Source of the DNA: Cyanophora paradoxa
Taxonomy: Eukaryota; Glaucocystophyceae; Cyanophorales; Cyanophoraceae
DNA length: 64,000 nt
Direction of reading: 5' to 3'
Assembly (NCBI GenBank): GCA_004431415.1
Contig: QPMI01000184.1
Location: 124,001 to 188,000, forward strand
Shown: one piece after another, positions 1 through 12,100 of the stretch
Layout of the letters: each line of letters begins with the position of its first letter
Numbering within the stretch: position 1 is the stretch's first letter
Program-made: the position numbers and the translations under genes
Notes under the pieces: generated by a model
Told to the model about the DNA's origin: nothing
The model's input: the letters and a program-made list of their open reading frames with translations, nothing else
Database searches by the model: none

Positions 1-1
1 T

Positions 2-1373
2 CGGCTCGATCAGCCAGTTCGACGAGGCCACGCGGCGCGAGGTCGAGGCGGAGCAGTCGGCCGCCCGCGCCGGCAAGGGCGCCGTCGCCGTCGACCCCGC
101 CACGGGCGAGCGGCCCCCGATCGGCTCCCCTCTGAGCGGCGGCAGCGCGCTGCAGTCGGTGGCGGCGGCGATGCGGCGGGCGCTGCTCGCGCTCGGGCGG
201 CGCGTGATGGGCCCCGCCGGCGAAGAGGCGCCCGTCGCGCAGCCGAAGCGGAGGCGGCGGCCGCTGCACCGCGGGGCGCGGCGGCGCTCTCGAGCGCGGC
301 GGCGGCGGCGGCGGCGATGGCGAGCCTGGAGGCGCGGCGGCGCATCGAGGAGGCGCGGGCGGCTGACGAGAGCGAGACGGGCGTGCCGATCCTCTCCCAG
401 CGCGCCCCGATGAGCCTTGTCCGCTCCACCTTCAACCCGGAGCCGAGCCCGCAGCCGCAGCCGCAGCCGCAGCAGCAGCAGCAGCAGCTGGTGACGCTTA
501 TCCAGAACTCGCCGCTGACGCCGGCGTCGGCGCCGATCCTCCCCCCCGACCCCTTCTCCGCCCTGCCCGAGGTGGCGGCGGCGGAGGCGGCGGCGGCGCA
601 GGAGGCGGCCGTGCGCGCCGCTATCGCCGCCGCCGCCGAGGCCAACGCCGAGCAGGCGGAGGGCATCCTAGAGCAGGCTGAGGCCGAGGAGGCGGAGGCC
701 CTGCGCGAGGAGGCGCGGGCGGAGCTAGACGAGGAGGATGAGGAAGAAGAGGGGGGGGAGGAGGACGAGGAGGAGGACGAGGAGGAGGAGGAGGCGGGGG
801 CGGCGGGGCTGACGGTGGGGGAGGCGGCGGCGGCGGGAGCCATCTCGGGCCACCCCGAGCTCACGCAGGACGAGTTCGACGCCTGGGTCAAGGTGCGCCC
901 CCGCGGCCCCCTCGAGGCGCCGGGCGGGCCGGGCCGACGCCGGCGGGGCGGGCAGGCGGCGGGGGAGGCGGAGCAGCTGGCGGAGGAGGCGGCGGAGGCG
1001 GGGCGGCGGCCGGCGGAGGGCGGGGACTCGCTGCTGCGGCGGGTGGACGGGGGCCTGGCGGAGCAGTGGCCGCAGGCGTACGGGGCGCTGGTGACGGAGC
1101 GGGACGCGTACATGGGGGACGTGGTGCGCAGCCTGACGGGCCCGACGGTCGTGGCCGTCGTCGGCTCGAGCCACGTCCCCGGCATCCTCGCCCGCTGGCA
1201 CGAGCCCCTCGTCTCCCGCTTCATCATGCAGGTCCGCCCCCGCCGCCCCCCGCTCCAACTGCCCCCGCCTCCCATCCGTCCGAGGCGCCGCGCAGCACAT
1301 CGAGAGCGCGATGGGCCGCCTCAACGGCGGGGGCAGCCGCGCCGGCATCCAGGACCCCTCCCTCGACCTCTAG
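2..1373 (+). CDS. TraB-domain protein, 3' part
   Basis: The 5' end lies outside the window. The reading frame from about 280 runs through an Ala/Glu-rich linker (short Gln run near 465, acidic run near 730-800) into a stretch containing ERDAYM and VVAVVGSSHVPGI, which resembles the C-terminal part of the TraB/PrgY/GumN domain. An intron 1232-1295 (GT-AG) separates this from a last exon 1296-1373 ending in a TAG stop. Another intron probably starts at 893, but the frame stays open through it, so I cannot place its acceptor. The frame change near 200-245 suggests one more short intron, possibly with a GC donor. TraB-domain proteins are membrane-linked and of uncertain biochemistry. The acidic linker is unusual for the family. 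Family assignment is moderate; the exon model is partly unresolved. Confidence 0.5.
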
Positions 1374-2191
1374 GGCCCGCCCCGCCTCCACCCCCTCACT
1401 CCCCTCGCCACCCCCGTACCGCCGTTTCGATCCCCCCCCCCCCCCCCCCCCCCCGGGCATCCGAGCACCTCGCCCCCTGGCGTCCGCCGGCGCTCCCGTC
1501 TCCAAGCCCCTCTCTTTCCTCGGAGGCCCGTGCTTCCGGGATGATGAGAGTTTTGGCTCGGCTGTTGTGATCGTATCCCTGGGCTTCGCGCAGGCTGGCA
1601 GCCCTTTCCGCTCCTCGTCCACATTTAATTTGTATTGCCAATGTTGCCATATCACGTCTGTGTTCACTCGTTTCGCGCCTACCGGCGGCGCGCGCCGCGG
1701 TGCCGCTAGCGCTAGCGCGCTGCCGCTGCGAGATCGAACGATCCATCACCTTGGCAAGAACTTGCCATCCAAGGCCGGGAGCTCTTGAGGGACTTGGAAG
1801 CGATGAGGCTCGGAGAGGAAGCAGCGATGGCGCTGAAGGGCCCGGGGGCTTTGCATCGCGATCGTGCCGCAGTGCCACTGGGCCCGTGGGGCCACGTGCA
1901 CTCGCCACGTGCGGCCACGTGCACTCGCCACGTGCACGTGCCACGCCGTGTCGGTGCAATATCGACTCGGCGAGCCGGCATCGAGTCATTCTAACCTTGA
2001 AAGTTCATGATTGGACACTGTGACACTGTGCAAGGCGGAGCGCACGCAGAGGCGGGAGGAGGTCTTCGGGGAGGGGCGGGGGCCGGAGTCGGGTGGAGGG
2101 CAGGGGGGAGGGGGAGTCGGGGTCCAGGCCGTGTGAGGGCCGGAGTCGGGGTGCTGGCCGTGTGAGGGCCGGCCTAGGCCTCGGCGCCGGC
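1374..2191. other. Convergent intergenic region with C23 run and CACGTG cluster
   Basis: This gap lies between two converging genes. It holds a run of 23 C at 1432-1454 and five CACGTG palindromes in 48 bases (1893, 1906, 1916, 1929, 1935), built from a partly duplicated 23-bp unit. No gene is visible. The region presumably carries both 3' UTRs. Confidence 0.6.
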
Positions 2192-2483
2192 TCAGGGAGC
2201 CGGCTCGTCCCGCGCCGCGTGGCCCTTCTCCGCCTCGGGCGCGGCGCGGGCGGGCGCGGGCGCGGGGCCGGAGGCGTGGGCGGCGACGAAGCCGTCGACG
2301 GCGCGCTGGAGGAGCGGGAGGCTGAGCTGGCCGAGGGGCGGGTGGCGGCAGGCGTGGGGGCCCAGGCGAGCGCCCGCGCCACGCGCTGCATCTGCACCTC
2401 CCGATGGGCCGCCCAGCACGCACACGTACCGCAGCACCCTGGCCCGTGCCGTGAGGGAGGGGCAGAGGGACGGGGCCGAGGAA

Positions 2484-2530
<47 letters not shown>

Positions 2531-3698
2531 CGCACGAGTAGAAGAGGTTGTCCTCGAGCTGCCGCTGCCGCTTCCCGATGAGGCGGATGCACACGTACTG
2601 GCCCACCGCCGGCGAGCGCCCCAGCAGCAGCGTCTGCAGCGCTGCGCGCGGGAGGAGGCGTGAGCGGGGGCACGGGGGCGGCGAGGGCAGGGCGGGCCGG
2701 CCTCGTGCGCGGACCGTCGGTGGCCTTGACGGGGATCTCGCGGGAGACGAGGAGGCGCGCCGGCGGCCGCCCGTCGCTCCCGTCCCACGGCGGCCGCGGG
2801 ATCGGCGTCGCGCTCACAGCGATCTGCACCGCCTCGGGCGGGTATCTGCCGGCCCCGCCCCGGCGCCTCGGCGGCGCGAAGAGGCGCGGATCTCGGAAAG
2901 GGAGGGGGGCGCGCACATCGGCTCCCCCAGCTGGTAGGTCGCGCGGTAGACTTCGCACGGCGGCGTCGGCGGCGTCGCCCCGGGGAAGCGCGGGGCGGCG
3001 GCGCCGGGCGCGCACCGGCGAGCTGGACGGCGTAGACGACGCACATGGGGGCGTGCAGGCGGTACTGAACCTGGCCCCGCCCGCTCGGCGGCCGCGGGCG
3101 CGGGCGCAACAGCGGGGGGGCGGGAGCGGGGCCGCCCCGCTCACCCACTCCTCGCTTTTGGGGCTCGCGGAGCCGGAGCTGCTCCAGAAGGACTCGTCGG
3201 GGGATATCGTGTTCGACACGTCCTGCTCCTCGTGGTCCGTCGACGAGGCGCTGTGCTCGCCCTTCGCCGCCGGCGACGGGTCCACCAGCGACATCAGCCC
3301 CGCTGCCGCCGGCCGGCTGTGAGCGCGCGGCCGGAGCCGAGGCGCGCGCGCGCTGCCTCGGACGCGGGCGCGCGCTCACTCAGATCGAAGGCGTCCTGAC
3401 TCTCTTGCGGGTCCAGATCCTCCTCTGGGACGAACGTAAACTGCCGCCTGAGCTGCGAAGTCAAGCTCGAGCTCGTAGGCGCGCCGGGCGATCCGCACGT
3501 CTCTGGCGGCGCGTTCGCCTGCTCCATGAAGAAGGGCAGCAGGCTGCGGATCTGTTGGCGCGAGAGCTCGTCAAAGGGCACTCCTCCAGGGCCCGCATCG
3601 TCCTCGTCCTCGTCCCCCTCCTCATCCTCGTCGGTCGTCGTGCTGGAATTCTCCTGCTCTTCCTCCTCCCCCTCATCGTGCATGTGCGTCGAAGACAT
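2192..3698 (-). CDS. Protein resembling the C-terminal domain of plant At4g00755-type F-box proteins
   Basis: The start at 3698 opens an acidic, Ser-rich N-terminus of roughly 150 residues. Later exons encode VQYRLHAPMCVVYAV, VYRATYQLGEPM, PEAVQIAVS, GQYVCIRLIGKRQRQLEDN and LFYSC joined to LRYVCVLG. This order of strands, ending in a Leu-Gly-Lys-Arg-Gln segment followed by a Tyr/Cys strand, recalls from memory the C-terminal beta-rich domain of plant F-box proteins of the At4g00755 group. I see no F-box here. The last exon ends in an Ala/Pro-rich tail with the stop at 2192. The intron before it carries a C47 run in the sense direction. The gene is head to head with the glycosyltransferase at 3904, 205 bases away. 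The function is unknown and the family link needs a profile search. Confidence 0.45.
2484..2530. repeat. G47 homopolymer (C47 in the intron sense strand)
   Basis: There are forty-seven consecutive G on the + strand. It lies inside an intron of the minus-strand gene, just after the exon encoding LEDNLFYSC. Such a tract can fold into quadruplex structures and is also a classic place for length errors in assemblies. Confidence 0.95.
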
Positions 3699-3903
3699 TG
3701 GTTACGCGCCGCCGAACTACACCGATCGAAAGCGGGCTAGCGTAGCTGCGCCGAGCTGCGCACTGACTAAGCGGCAGGTCGATGCTGGTGTCGCTGAGAT
3801 AGCTAACGTGTCGCTGAGCGTGTTCGCAGCTCCGGGAAGAAGCCCGCCAAGGGGGGGTAGAAGACCAAGCCCAACCAAGCCAAGCCGACTAGGCGGCATA
3901 CAT
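3699..3903. promoter_or_regulatory. Shared 5' region of two divergent genes
   Basis: This 205-bp gap between start codons at 3698 (minus) and 3904 (plus) must hold both promoters and 5' UTRs. I see no TATA box that I would defend. Confidence 0.5.
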
Positions 3904-6545
3904 ATGCGCGCCGGCGCGCTCGCGGCGGTCCTCATCGCGCTGACCGCCGCCTGGCTGCTGCGACCGGCGGCCGTGCCGAACAGCTCGCAGGCGTCGTGTA
4001 CGGACCCGACGGCGGGAAGCTCAAGCGGGCCCAACGCAGCGCCGGCTCAGCAGTCGGCGACGTCGGCTGCGCCAGCGGCGAGCACAGCGCAGGGCGGCGG
4101 CAGCGATGCGCGGGAGCAGGTAGAACTGATGAAATCGGCGAGCGTCCCGGAGGCTGCACCCCATGCAAGCGCGGCATCACCGGCTGCTGCAGCGCCGGCG
4201 CCCGCGAGGCCGGGCTCCTCGAAGGAGAACGAGACGGCCGACATCTTCGTCTGGTGGCACGTGCGCGGCACCGCCGCCGGGGGCCGCCGCCTCGGTCTCG
4301 GGCGACCCACGTACGCGCCCCGCGCGCGCAGGCGCCGTTCTTCTCGGGGGGCGGGTACTGCAGCGAGGCCGTGCGCCCCCCTCGCCCCGTCCGCTGGAGC
4401 CCGCGAGCGCCGCGCAGATCGCTTTCGCGATGGCGCTGGACAAGGGGGACCCCGAGCGAGGCGTGCCGGCCGTCCCCGTGCGCATCGCGCAGCACGGGGA
4501 CGGCTTCTCGCACGCCTTCGTCGAGGGCCTGAGCCCGGGGGTCCGCGAGGCGCTGGGCCGCATGGCCCGCACGCCCCTCGACAAGCGCGCCACGCACCGC
4601 ACCATCGTCGTCGTCTGCCACAGCGAGCCCGGCGCCTGGAACCCGCAGGCGCGCGCCCCTCCTCCCCCCACCCCCTGCCCCCCGCCCGAGGGGGCGCGGC
4701 GCAGCGGTTCAGCACGGCGCCGTGCCCGCCGCCGGAGCTGGAGGGGCGGCGGACCATCCCGGGCGCCCGCGTCTTCCGCGTCGGCCGCACCATGTTCGAG
4801 GCCCGCCCCCGCCCCCGCCCCTCCTTCCCCCCCGCCCCACGCCCCCGCCCTGGGCCTCCCGCGACGCGGGGCCCGCAGACGGACCGGCTGCCGGACGGGT
4901 GGGAGCCGCGCCTCAACGCCATGGACCAGGCGCGCCGCGCCGCCCGCCCTGTACCCCACCGTCCCCGCCCCGGCGCGCCGGCGACCGCGGGGCGGGGCGG
5001 GGCGTGCAGGTGTGGGTCCCGACGGAGTTCCACCGCCGCGTCTTCGCCGAGCACGGCGCCAGGGCCAGCAAGCTCCGCGTCATCGGTGCGCTGCGCGCCT
5101 CCCCGCCCCCCTCGCTCCTTCGTCGCACGGAACTGTACCCCCCACCTATGAACGTCGTTCGCGCCCGGCAGGCGAGCCGGTGGACAGCGCCTTCTACGAT
5201 CCCGACCGCGTCGAGGCCGCGAAGCTCCCCGGGGACGCGGGTTCGACCCCGTCGGGGTCTGCTTTCTCCTTCCCTGCTGACGCCGTACCCCCCTTTCGGT
5301 GCAGGGGACTACAAGTTCCTCAGCATCTTCAAGTGGGAGGCCCGCAAAGGCTGGGTCCGCCCTACCCCCTCCCCGTTTCTCCCGCCCCGGTCCCACCGGG
5401 GGTACAGGAGGTGCTACTGGAGGCCTACTTTCGCGAGTTCACGATCGAGGAGGACGTCACGCTGTACCTCCTCACAGCGGTACCCCCGCAACCCTTCTTC
5501 CGCACTCCCGCCGCGCTCGCTGACCCTGTACCCCCTTCTCCTCCCCGTGTAGCCCTATCACCACTCGGGGGCGCCGTTCGAGCAGCAGATCGCCGAGTTC
5601 GGACGGTCCCTGGTACCCCACCTCCCTGTCCGCCCTTTCCCGCTCCTGGGTCCCCTCACCGTGCCCCCCCAGGGCCTAGACGAGCACTTCCTTCCGCGGG
5701 TGGAGCTCCTGCGGCCGGGGGTACCAGACGACGAGATGCCGCGCATCTACAAGGCCCGTCTACCCCTCCTCCCTCCCCCCACTCCCCCCCTCCTCAAAGC
5801 CGGGGGCGGCGGCTGCGCAGGCGGCGGACGCGTTCGTGCTGCCGAGCCGCGGGGAGGGCTGGGGCCGGCCCCACATCGAGGTGCGGACGCTTCTCCCCGC
5901 CCCCTGCCGGCCCTGCCTGACGTTGTTGCGGCGGGGCCAGGCGATGGCGATGGGCCTCCCCGTCATCGCCACGAACTGGTGCGCCCAGCGGGGGGGTGGA
6001 CGGCGCTCCCGGCCCCGCCTCGCCGAGCCCCCGGCCGCGCAGGAGCGGGAACACGGAGTTCATGACGGACGAGAACAGCTTCCCCCTCCCCATCGACGGC
6101 CTCGTCGTGCGCCCCGCGAGAGGGAGGCCTCCCGCACTCGTTCAGCGGCGCTGACGGCGGCGGGCGGGGGCAGCCGGTGCCGGAGGGGCCGTTCAAGGGC
6201 CACCTCTGGGCGCAGCCGTCCGTCTACTCCCTCCGCGAGATCATGCGCTGGGTCTTCGAGGCGCGCCGCCCCGCCTGCCCCCGCCCCCGGGAGGCCCCGC
6301 CGCCCATCTCCCCCCGCAGCACCGGGAGGAGGCGCGGGGGCGGGGCCGGCGGGCGCGGCGGGACGTCTCCGAGAAGTACAGGTGCCGCCCCCGCCGCCCT
6401 CGCCCTGCCCGCGCCTCTCCGGTGCCGAGGCGGCCCGGGGCGGGGCAGCCTGCAGCGGCTGGCGGGGGCGCTGCGGGGCCTCCTCGCCGAGGCGCACGCA
6501 GCCGCCTGGGAGACCCGCCCCCGCCCCGCCCCGGCCAAAACCTAG
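3904..6545 (+). CDS. Type II membrane glycosyltransferase, GT4 family
   Basis: The start ATG at 3904 gives a short N-terminus with a hydrophobic anchor (about residues 5-22, LAAVLIALTAAWLL), then a Ser/Ala-rich stem, which is the layout of a Golgi/ER type II enzyme. Downstream exons give the order expected of GT4: a first half with PFFSGGGYCSE and VWVPTEFHRRVF, then the second Rossmann half with FLSIFKWEARKG, VTLYLLT, GVPDDEMPRIYK, ADAFVLPSRGEGWGRPHIE and AMAMGLPVIATNW. The EGWGRPHIEAMA segment is the nucleotide-sugar binding E-x7-E-type motif. Several introns are GC-AG, for example 4801-4878 and 4930-5009, with donors after GAG and CAG. The stop is at 6545. Donor sugar and acceptor cannot be read from sequence. 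The gene converges on the TPR gene ending near 6819. Confidence 0.75.
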
Positions 6546-6818
6546 CCCCGACCCCCCGCCCATCCTTCCAAATTGGAGCGCGTGGGAAGGGCCGGGCCAG
6601 GTCCTCGAAGTACGTGGTCGATGTATGCAGAGAGGACGCGTGAAACGCCTATGGAGCTAGGCCTAGAGCTAGCTACTGGCTTGAAAGGCGCGAATATGCA
6701 GGTACGCGAGCGAGAAGAGGCGAGCACAACTGAAGAGCAGCGGCAGCTGCGGGGCACGGCCGCGGCAACTCCGCTTGGGGCCGTCACCCACGGTGGAGGC
6801 TCTGCGCGGCGCGGGCGG

Positions 6819-9800
6819 TCAGATGGGTCCCTGCGCGCCGCCGCCCCTCCCGGGCCCCACCTGGAGCATGAGTAGGTGCTGGGAGAGGGAGCTGGAAGCG
6901 CGGGCGAGGGGGCCCCCCGCGGGGCGCCGGGGGAGCGCCTCCGCCTCCTCGCCCCGCCCCGCCGCCCACAGCGCCTGCCGCAGCCGCGACGCCACCGCCT
7001 GCGCCAGCACGCCGGCGTCCCCGGACTGCCGCAGCCCCGCGTCAGCCTCCTGGGAGATGGCGGGGAGGGGCGCGGGGCGGACGGGGTCGGCGTCGAGGAG
7101 GCGGGCGGCCTCCTCGAGGGGCTCCACCCCGGCGCCCTCGTCCCCGGCGCGCTGCAGCAGGTCCGCGAGCTGCAGCTGCAGGCCGGCGGCCCGGAGGCGG
7201 GCGGGGCGGCCCGAGGGTAGCGGGCCTCGGCGGCGACGCGGGCGGCGGCGCGGAGGAAGGCCTCGGCCTCCTCCACCCGCCCCGCCTCCTCGCACAGCGA
7301 CGTGAGGGCCTCCAGGGCCGCCACGAGCTGCCGGCGCGTGAGCGAGGGGGCGGGGCGGGCAGGGGTGTTGCGGGCACGACCTGCTGGTCGTGCTGCCCCC
7401 GGCTTGCCCCCCGCATCGCCACCACCCGCTGCCCCGCGGCCGGTCGGCGCGAGGGGGCGGGGCGCGGGGGGACGAGGGGGTGCGGACGCGGTACATGGCC
7501 TCGGCCTCGGGGAGGCGGGCGGAGGCGCGGTAGAAGTCGGCGACCTGGGCGACGCAGGCCGAGGCGAGGGGGTGCCCCGGGGGGAGCGCCACCTCGAGCC
7601 CCTCCAGCGCTTGCTGCCCGCCCCGGCCCCCGTCAGGCCCCCGCGTCGGCCCTCCCCGCCTCGCGGGGCGCGGGGCGCACCATGTACAGCGCCTCGGCCT
7701 CCTCGGTGCGCCCCTGCACCTCCCGCAGCCTCGCCACCGCCCGCACCGCGTCCGCCACCGTCCAGTGGTTCGGCCTGCCCGAGCCGGAGCGGTGTGAGGA
7801 AGCGGGGCGGATGTGGGCGGGCGGGCGTGCGGGGGCGGCACCCGTGCACGGCCTGCCGGACGGCAATGGAGCGCTGCGGGGGCGGACGAGGTGAGCGGGG
7901 GGAGGGGAGGGGACGGAGGCAGGGGGCGGGCCTCGTAGAGGGGCTCGGCCTCGTCGGGGCGCCCCATCGCCACATAGAGCCCTGCGAGCCGCCTCGCCTG
8001 GGGAGTGGGGGGCAAGGGGAGGCGGGGTACCGGCGAGGTTGTCCAGCTCGCGGGCGACGTCCCTGTGGCGGCCCCCGAGCCGCCGCTCCACCAGCTGCAG
8101 CGACCGCTGCACCGAAAGTCGGGGGAAGGGAGGGAGGGGGGCACGGCGGCGCGCCTTGAAGAGGTACTCGGCGCGGTCGAATCGCTCCTGGGACTGCGAG
8201 AGACGCGTCAGGGGTGCGAGAGGGCAGCAAGGGCACAGGGTTGGGGGGGTACGGGCCTGGTAGAGGAGACCGAGGCTGGAGAGGGTCTGCGGGAGGGGGC
8301 GGGGGTATGAGGAAGGCGGGGGGCAGATAAAAGGAAGAGCGGGTGCCTGGGCGAGGGAGGGGTGGTCGACGCCGAGCGACCGCTCCTCGATCTTGATCGC
8401 GCGCTGGCAGGAGGGGCTCGGGGGGGGCAGGGGGGCGGGCCGGGAGAGGGAGCGGGCGCACGAGAAAGAGGGGCTCCGCCTCGTCGGGCCGCTGGAGCAT
8501 CTGGGCGGGGCGGGGGTGAGGAGGGGGGGGTTCGCCAGGGCGGGGCGGGGGCGCCTGGAGGAGGAGGGCGAGGTTGCGGAGGGAGGCGGCCACGGCGGGG
8601 TGGTCCCCCCCGTACGCCCCCTCCCGGATCTCCAGCGCCCGCTGCCCCGCGACACACTCGGGAGGGGCGCGAGGCGCGGGGGGTGCGAGGCGCACGCGGT
8701 AGGCGGCCTCGGCGGCGGGGAGCTCGCCGCGCAGGGCGTCGAGGTTGGCGCTGTTGTTCAGCACCAGCGCCGCCTGCCGGGGCCGCGTCGAGGGCGCGCA
8801 GGGGTGCCGGGGCGGGGGCCGGGCCTCGGGGTGGTCGGGCCCGTAGAGCGACTCCACGATGCGCTGGCAGCGGTGCAGGTGCCTGCCCGCCCCGCCCGCC
8901 ACGCTCGCCGGCGGCGCGCCGGGCGCGGGGCGGGGCGGGCGCACTCGAGGGCCTCCTCGAAGAGGCCCTGCTCCTGCGCCGCCCCCGCCAGCGCCAGCAG
9001 CACCCGCCCCGCCGCTGCCCCCACTCAGCGGCGCAGGGCGGGGGGAGGGGGAGCGGCGCACCGGCGGAGCCCTGCCCGTGGGAGGACTCGGCGACGCGGA
9101 GGGCGCGCTGCGGGGCGTGAGAGGGGCGGGCGGGGCGGGGCGGGGGCGGGCTACGGTGAGGACGGCCTCGGCGTCGGAGTAGCGGCCCTCCTTGTCGAGG
9201 CACTGCGGGGGACCGTCGGCGGGGGCGGGGCCGGCGCGGGGCGGGGGCGGGTGCGGCGGGCCTCGGCGATGCGGCGGAGGGTGTCGGGGGCGCCCTCCGC
9301 CCCCTCCCCGCCTCCCGCAGCTCCAGCGCCCGCTGCGAGTCGGGCGCCGCCTCAGGCGGGGGCACGGCAGCCGGGCGGGGAGGGGGCGGGGGCCTTGTAG
9401 AGGGGCAGGGCCTCGGCGTGCTCCCGCGCTCCACGCGGGCGTCCCCGAGCCGCTCCAGCGCCCCCGCCAGGCCCCCGCTGCGCCCCCCGACGCCCGCCTC
9501 GCCCTCGCCCTCGCCCTCGGCCCCGGCTCGAGGCGAGGGCGCACCGGCCGGCGGGGCCCCAGGCGGCCTCCTCCCGCAGCGCGACGCTCCGCTCGATCAG
9601 CGGCATGGCCGCCTCGTACTCGCCTGGGGCGCGGGGGGTGATGGGCGGTGGGCGCTGAAGGGGCGGCGGGGGGCACCGAGGAGGCGGAGGAGGAGGGAGG
9701 CGGCGGCGAGGTCGTCCGCCAGCTGCGTCACGTCGCAGGCGGCCGAGGCCTCGTAGGCGTCGAGGGCGCGCCGCAGCCGGGCGGGGGCCTCCGGGGCGCG

Positions 9801-12100
9801 CCCCGAGGCGGCCCACATGCGGGCGAGCTCTGCGGCCTCCTCCTCCCCGCCCCACCGCCGCAGCGTCTCCAGCTCGGAGAGCACCTGCGCCGGCGTTGGC
9901 GGGGGAGGGGCGGGCGGGCGGGGCGCGCGCCTCGGCGAGGGCGTCGAGGGCGCCGGCGCGCTCGAGGTGCCGCGGGCACTCCTCCGCGCGCCGCCGCGAC
10001 GCAGGCTGCCCCGCCCCCCGCGTGAGGCCGGCCACCGAGACCTCGAGAGGAGGAGCGGGCACCAGGGAGGCGAAGAAGGCGCCGAGCCAGGCGTGCCAGC
10101 GGTGCGCCGCCTCGGGCGTCCCCAGCCCGTACGCCCCCTCCACCGCCTGCCCCGCCCGCCGGATCGAGAGGAGGAGGGGAAAGGAGGGGGGGAAAGGCGT
10201 GCCTCGGCGGCGGAGTTGTGGAAGAAGCGCAGCAGGCCGTCTGCTCGATCGAGGAGGGCGCCGCCGCGCTCAGCAGGGGCGCGGGTCTGGGGGGGGCGGG
10301 CGGGGGACGCGACTGCAGTCGACGAGGAGGCCGGAGGCGAGGGCGGCGGCGCGCCAGTCGGAGTACAGGCGCGGGGGGATGGGGGCGGAGGGGGCGGGGG
10401 CCCCCGGGGCGCAGCGGCCGGCGACGCCGAGGAGGAGCTGGAGCTCCGAGTCGGCCATGCCGGCGAGGGAGAAGCGGAGGGCGCAGAGGGCCGGCTGCAC
10501 GAGGGCCGCCCCGTAGCGCCCCTCCCAGCGCGCCAGCACCCGCCGCAGCAGCGCAGGCGCGTCCGCGCACGCCAGGATGGCCCCCGCGGGGTCCTCCCCC
10601 GCCCGCCCCCGCGCCCCGCCCCCGTCGAGCTGCGGCGGCCGCTCAGCGGAGCGGGCGGGCGGGCCCCTGCGCCGCCCTGGTTCTGGCCTGCGGACCTGGC
10701 GCATGGCGTCGAGGAGCTCCTCCTGGAGCATCTCGAGGGCGGCGCAGAGGAAGAGCGGCGACGCCGCTTGCTCGCTCGCCAGCAGCCGCTGCAGCGCCGC
10801 CTCCCACACCGGCGTCCGGTGCCGCAGCCGCCGCCGCCCCGCCGCCACCGCCCGCCGCCGCTCGCCCTCCAGGCGCGCGACGCGGGCGAGGGCGTGCGGG
10901 CGGCGCTGCGCGGCGGTGTGCGCCTCGCCGGCCGCGCAGGAGAGCACGATGCGGAGGCGCTCGGAGGCGGCGTGGGGGAGCCAGGGGAGCCACAGCGCGC
11001 CTGCGCAACAAGCGAGCTTGAGCTTAAGCTCAAGACCGACTGCCTTAAGCCAAAGCATTTGACGACAAAGCTCGAGCTGGAGCTCAGGATGCCGGTCCCG
11101 GGGCCCGCTCACCGCCCTCGGCCTCGAGCTCGTCGGCGCCGTCGACGACGAGGACCACGCGGCGCTGCAGGGCCGCCCCGCACGCCCCCAGCCACTCCCC
11201 GAAGCACAGCAGCCCCTCCGCCTGGCGCGGCGCGGGGGCCCGTCGGAGGCGCAGCGCAGGGGAGGGCGGGCGGGGCGGGGCCGGCGCACGGGGTCGGAGG
11301 CGCGCTCGGGGGGCTTGAGGCGCGGCTCGAGCTCGCGGAGCTCGCTGACGAGGCGGCGCACGAGGGTCCCCGGGCGGCGCCCCCGCTCGCAGCCGCCGGC
11401 GACGTGCAGCAGCACCGCCTCCTCGGGGCGCTCCTCCCGCCGCGCCGCGCTCCAGTTCGCCAGCAGCGCGGATTTCCCGCACCCCGCAGGGCCCGAGAGC
11501 ACCAGGATCTCCGGCCCTGCCGCCCCGTGAGGCGCCCCGCGGCAGCGGCGGGGGCAATGAGCGCTCACCGTCGGCGTCGGCGTAGGCGTTGAGCTGGTCG
11601 AAGTCGGCGCCGTGCGGCACGTACAGACGCTGGTGCGCGGCCGCGATCGCCGCCTGCACCGCCCGCTCCTCCTCCAGCCAGGAGGGCGGCGGCAGGCGCC
11701 CCGGCGGCGGCTCGCCCCGTGTGATCGCGGACACAGTCGCCACGATGTCCGACGCCGGCCCGCCCGCGCCGCCGGCGCCGGGCGTGCTCCCAGCTTTCGG
11801 GGTGCTGGGGCTCGCCGCCGAGCCGGCCGCGGGGGGCGCGCGCGAGGGCGTGCTCGCGGGCGTTGCGGCCCCGGGCGCAGCGGCGAGGATCGCGGAGGAG
11901 CTCAGAGTCGAGCTCGTGAGCTCCAGCATGTCGTCCGCGTCAACGCTTATCGACTCATCGGCCTCGCGACGCTTCTTAGCTAGCGCGAAGCCGCCGCTTC
12001 CCGAGCTCGCTCCGGCCGCTGGCTGAGTCTCACACACGCTCGCGCATGGGTTGCAGTTGAAGCATCCGATTTTATGGAGCATTTCCGCGAGGTCATCCAT
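6819..12100 (-). CDS. Nephrocystin-3-like P-loop NTPase with TPR repeats
   Basis: The start at 12,100 gives a Cys-containing and then Ser/Ala/Pro-rich N-terminus, followed by LYVPHGADFDQLNAY. After an intron comes a P-loop, ILVLSGPAGCGKSALLANW, and a Walker B-like VVLVVDGADELE. This is the arrangement of STAND-type ATPases such as NPHP3. The C-terminal half, split over many short exons, is a long series of kinesin-light-chain-type TPR units (QRALEIREGAYGGDHPAVA, QRAIKIEERSLGVDHPSLA, QRSLQLVERRLGGRHRDVA, with LYVAMGRPDEAEPLY-type second helices). The last supported exon ends HLLMLQ; the stop I chose (6819) is uncertain and another exon may follow. NPHP3 acts at the ciliary transition zone in animals, so a flagellar role is plausible but inferred. 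Many introns here also start with GC. Confidence 0.65.

Noticed and set aside
725-1348. Minus-strand open frames over the TraB gene
   Set aside because: They are Arg/Pro/Ala shadows of the plus-strand exons. The plus strand has the recognisable TraB motif and a sensible last exon.
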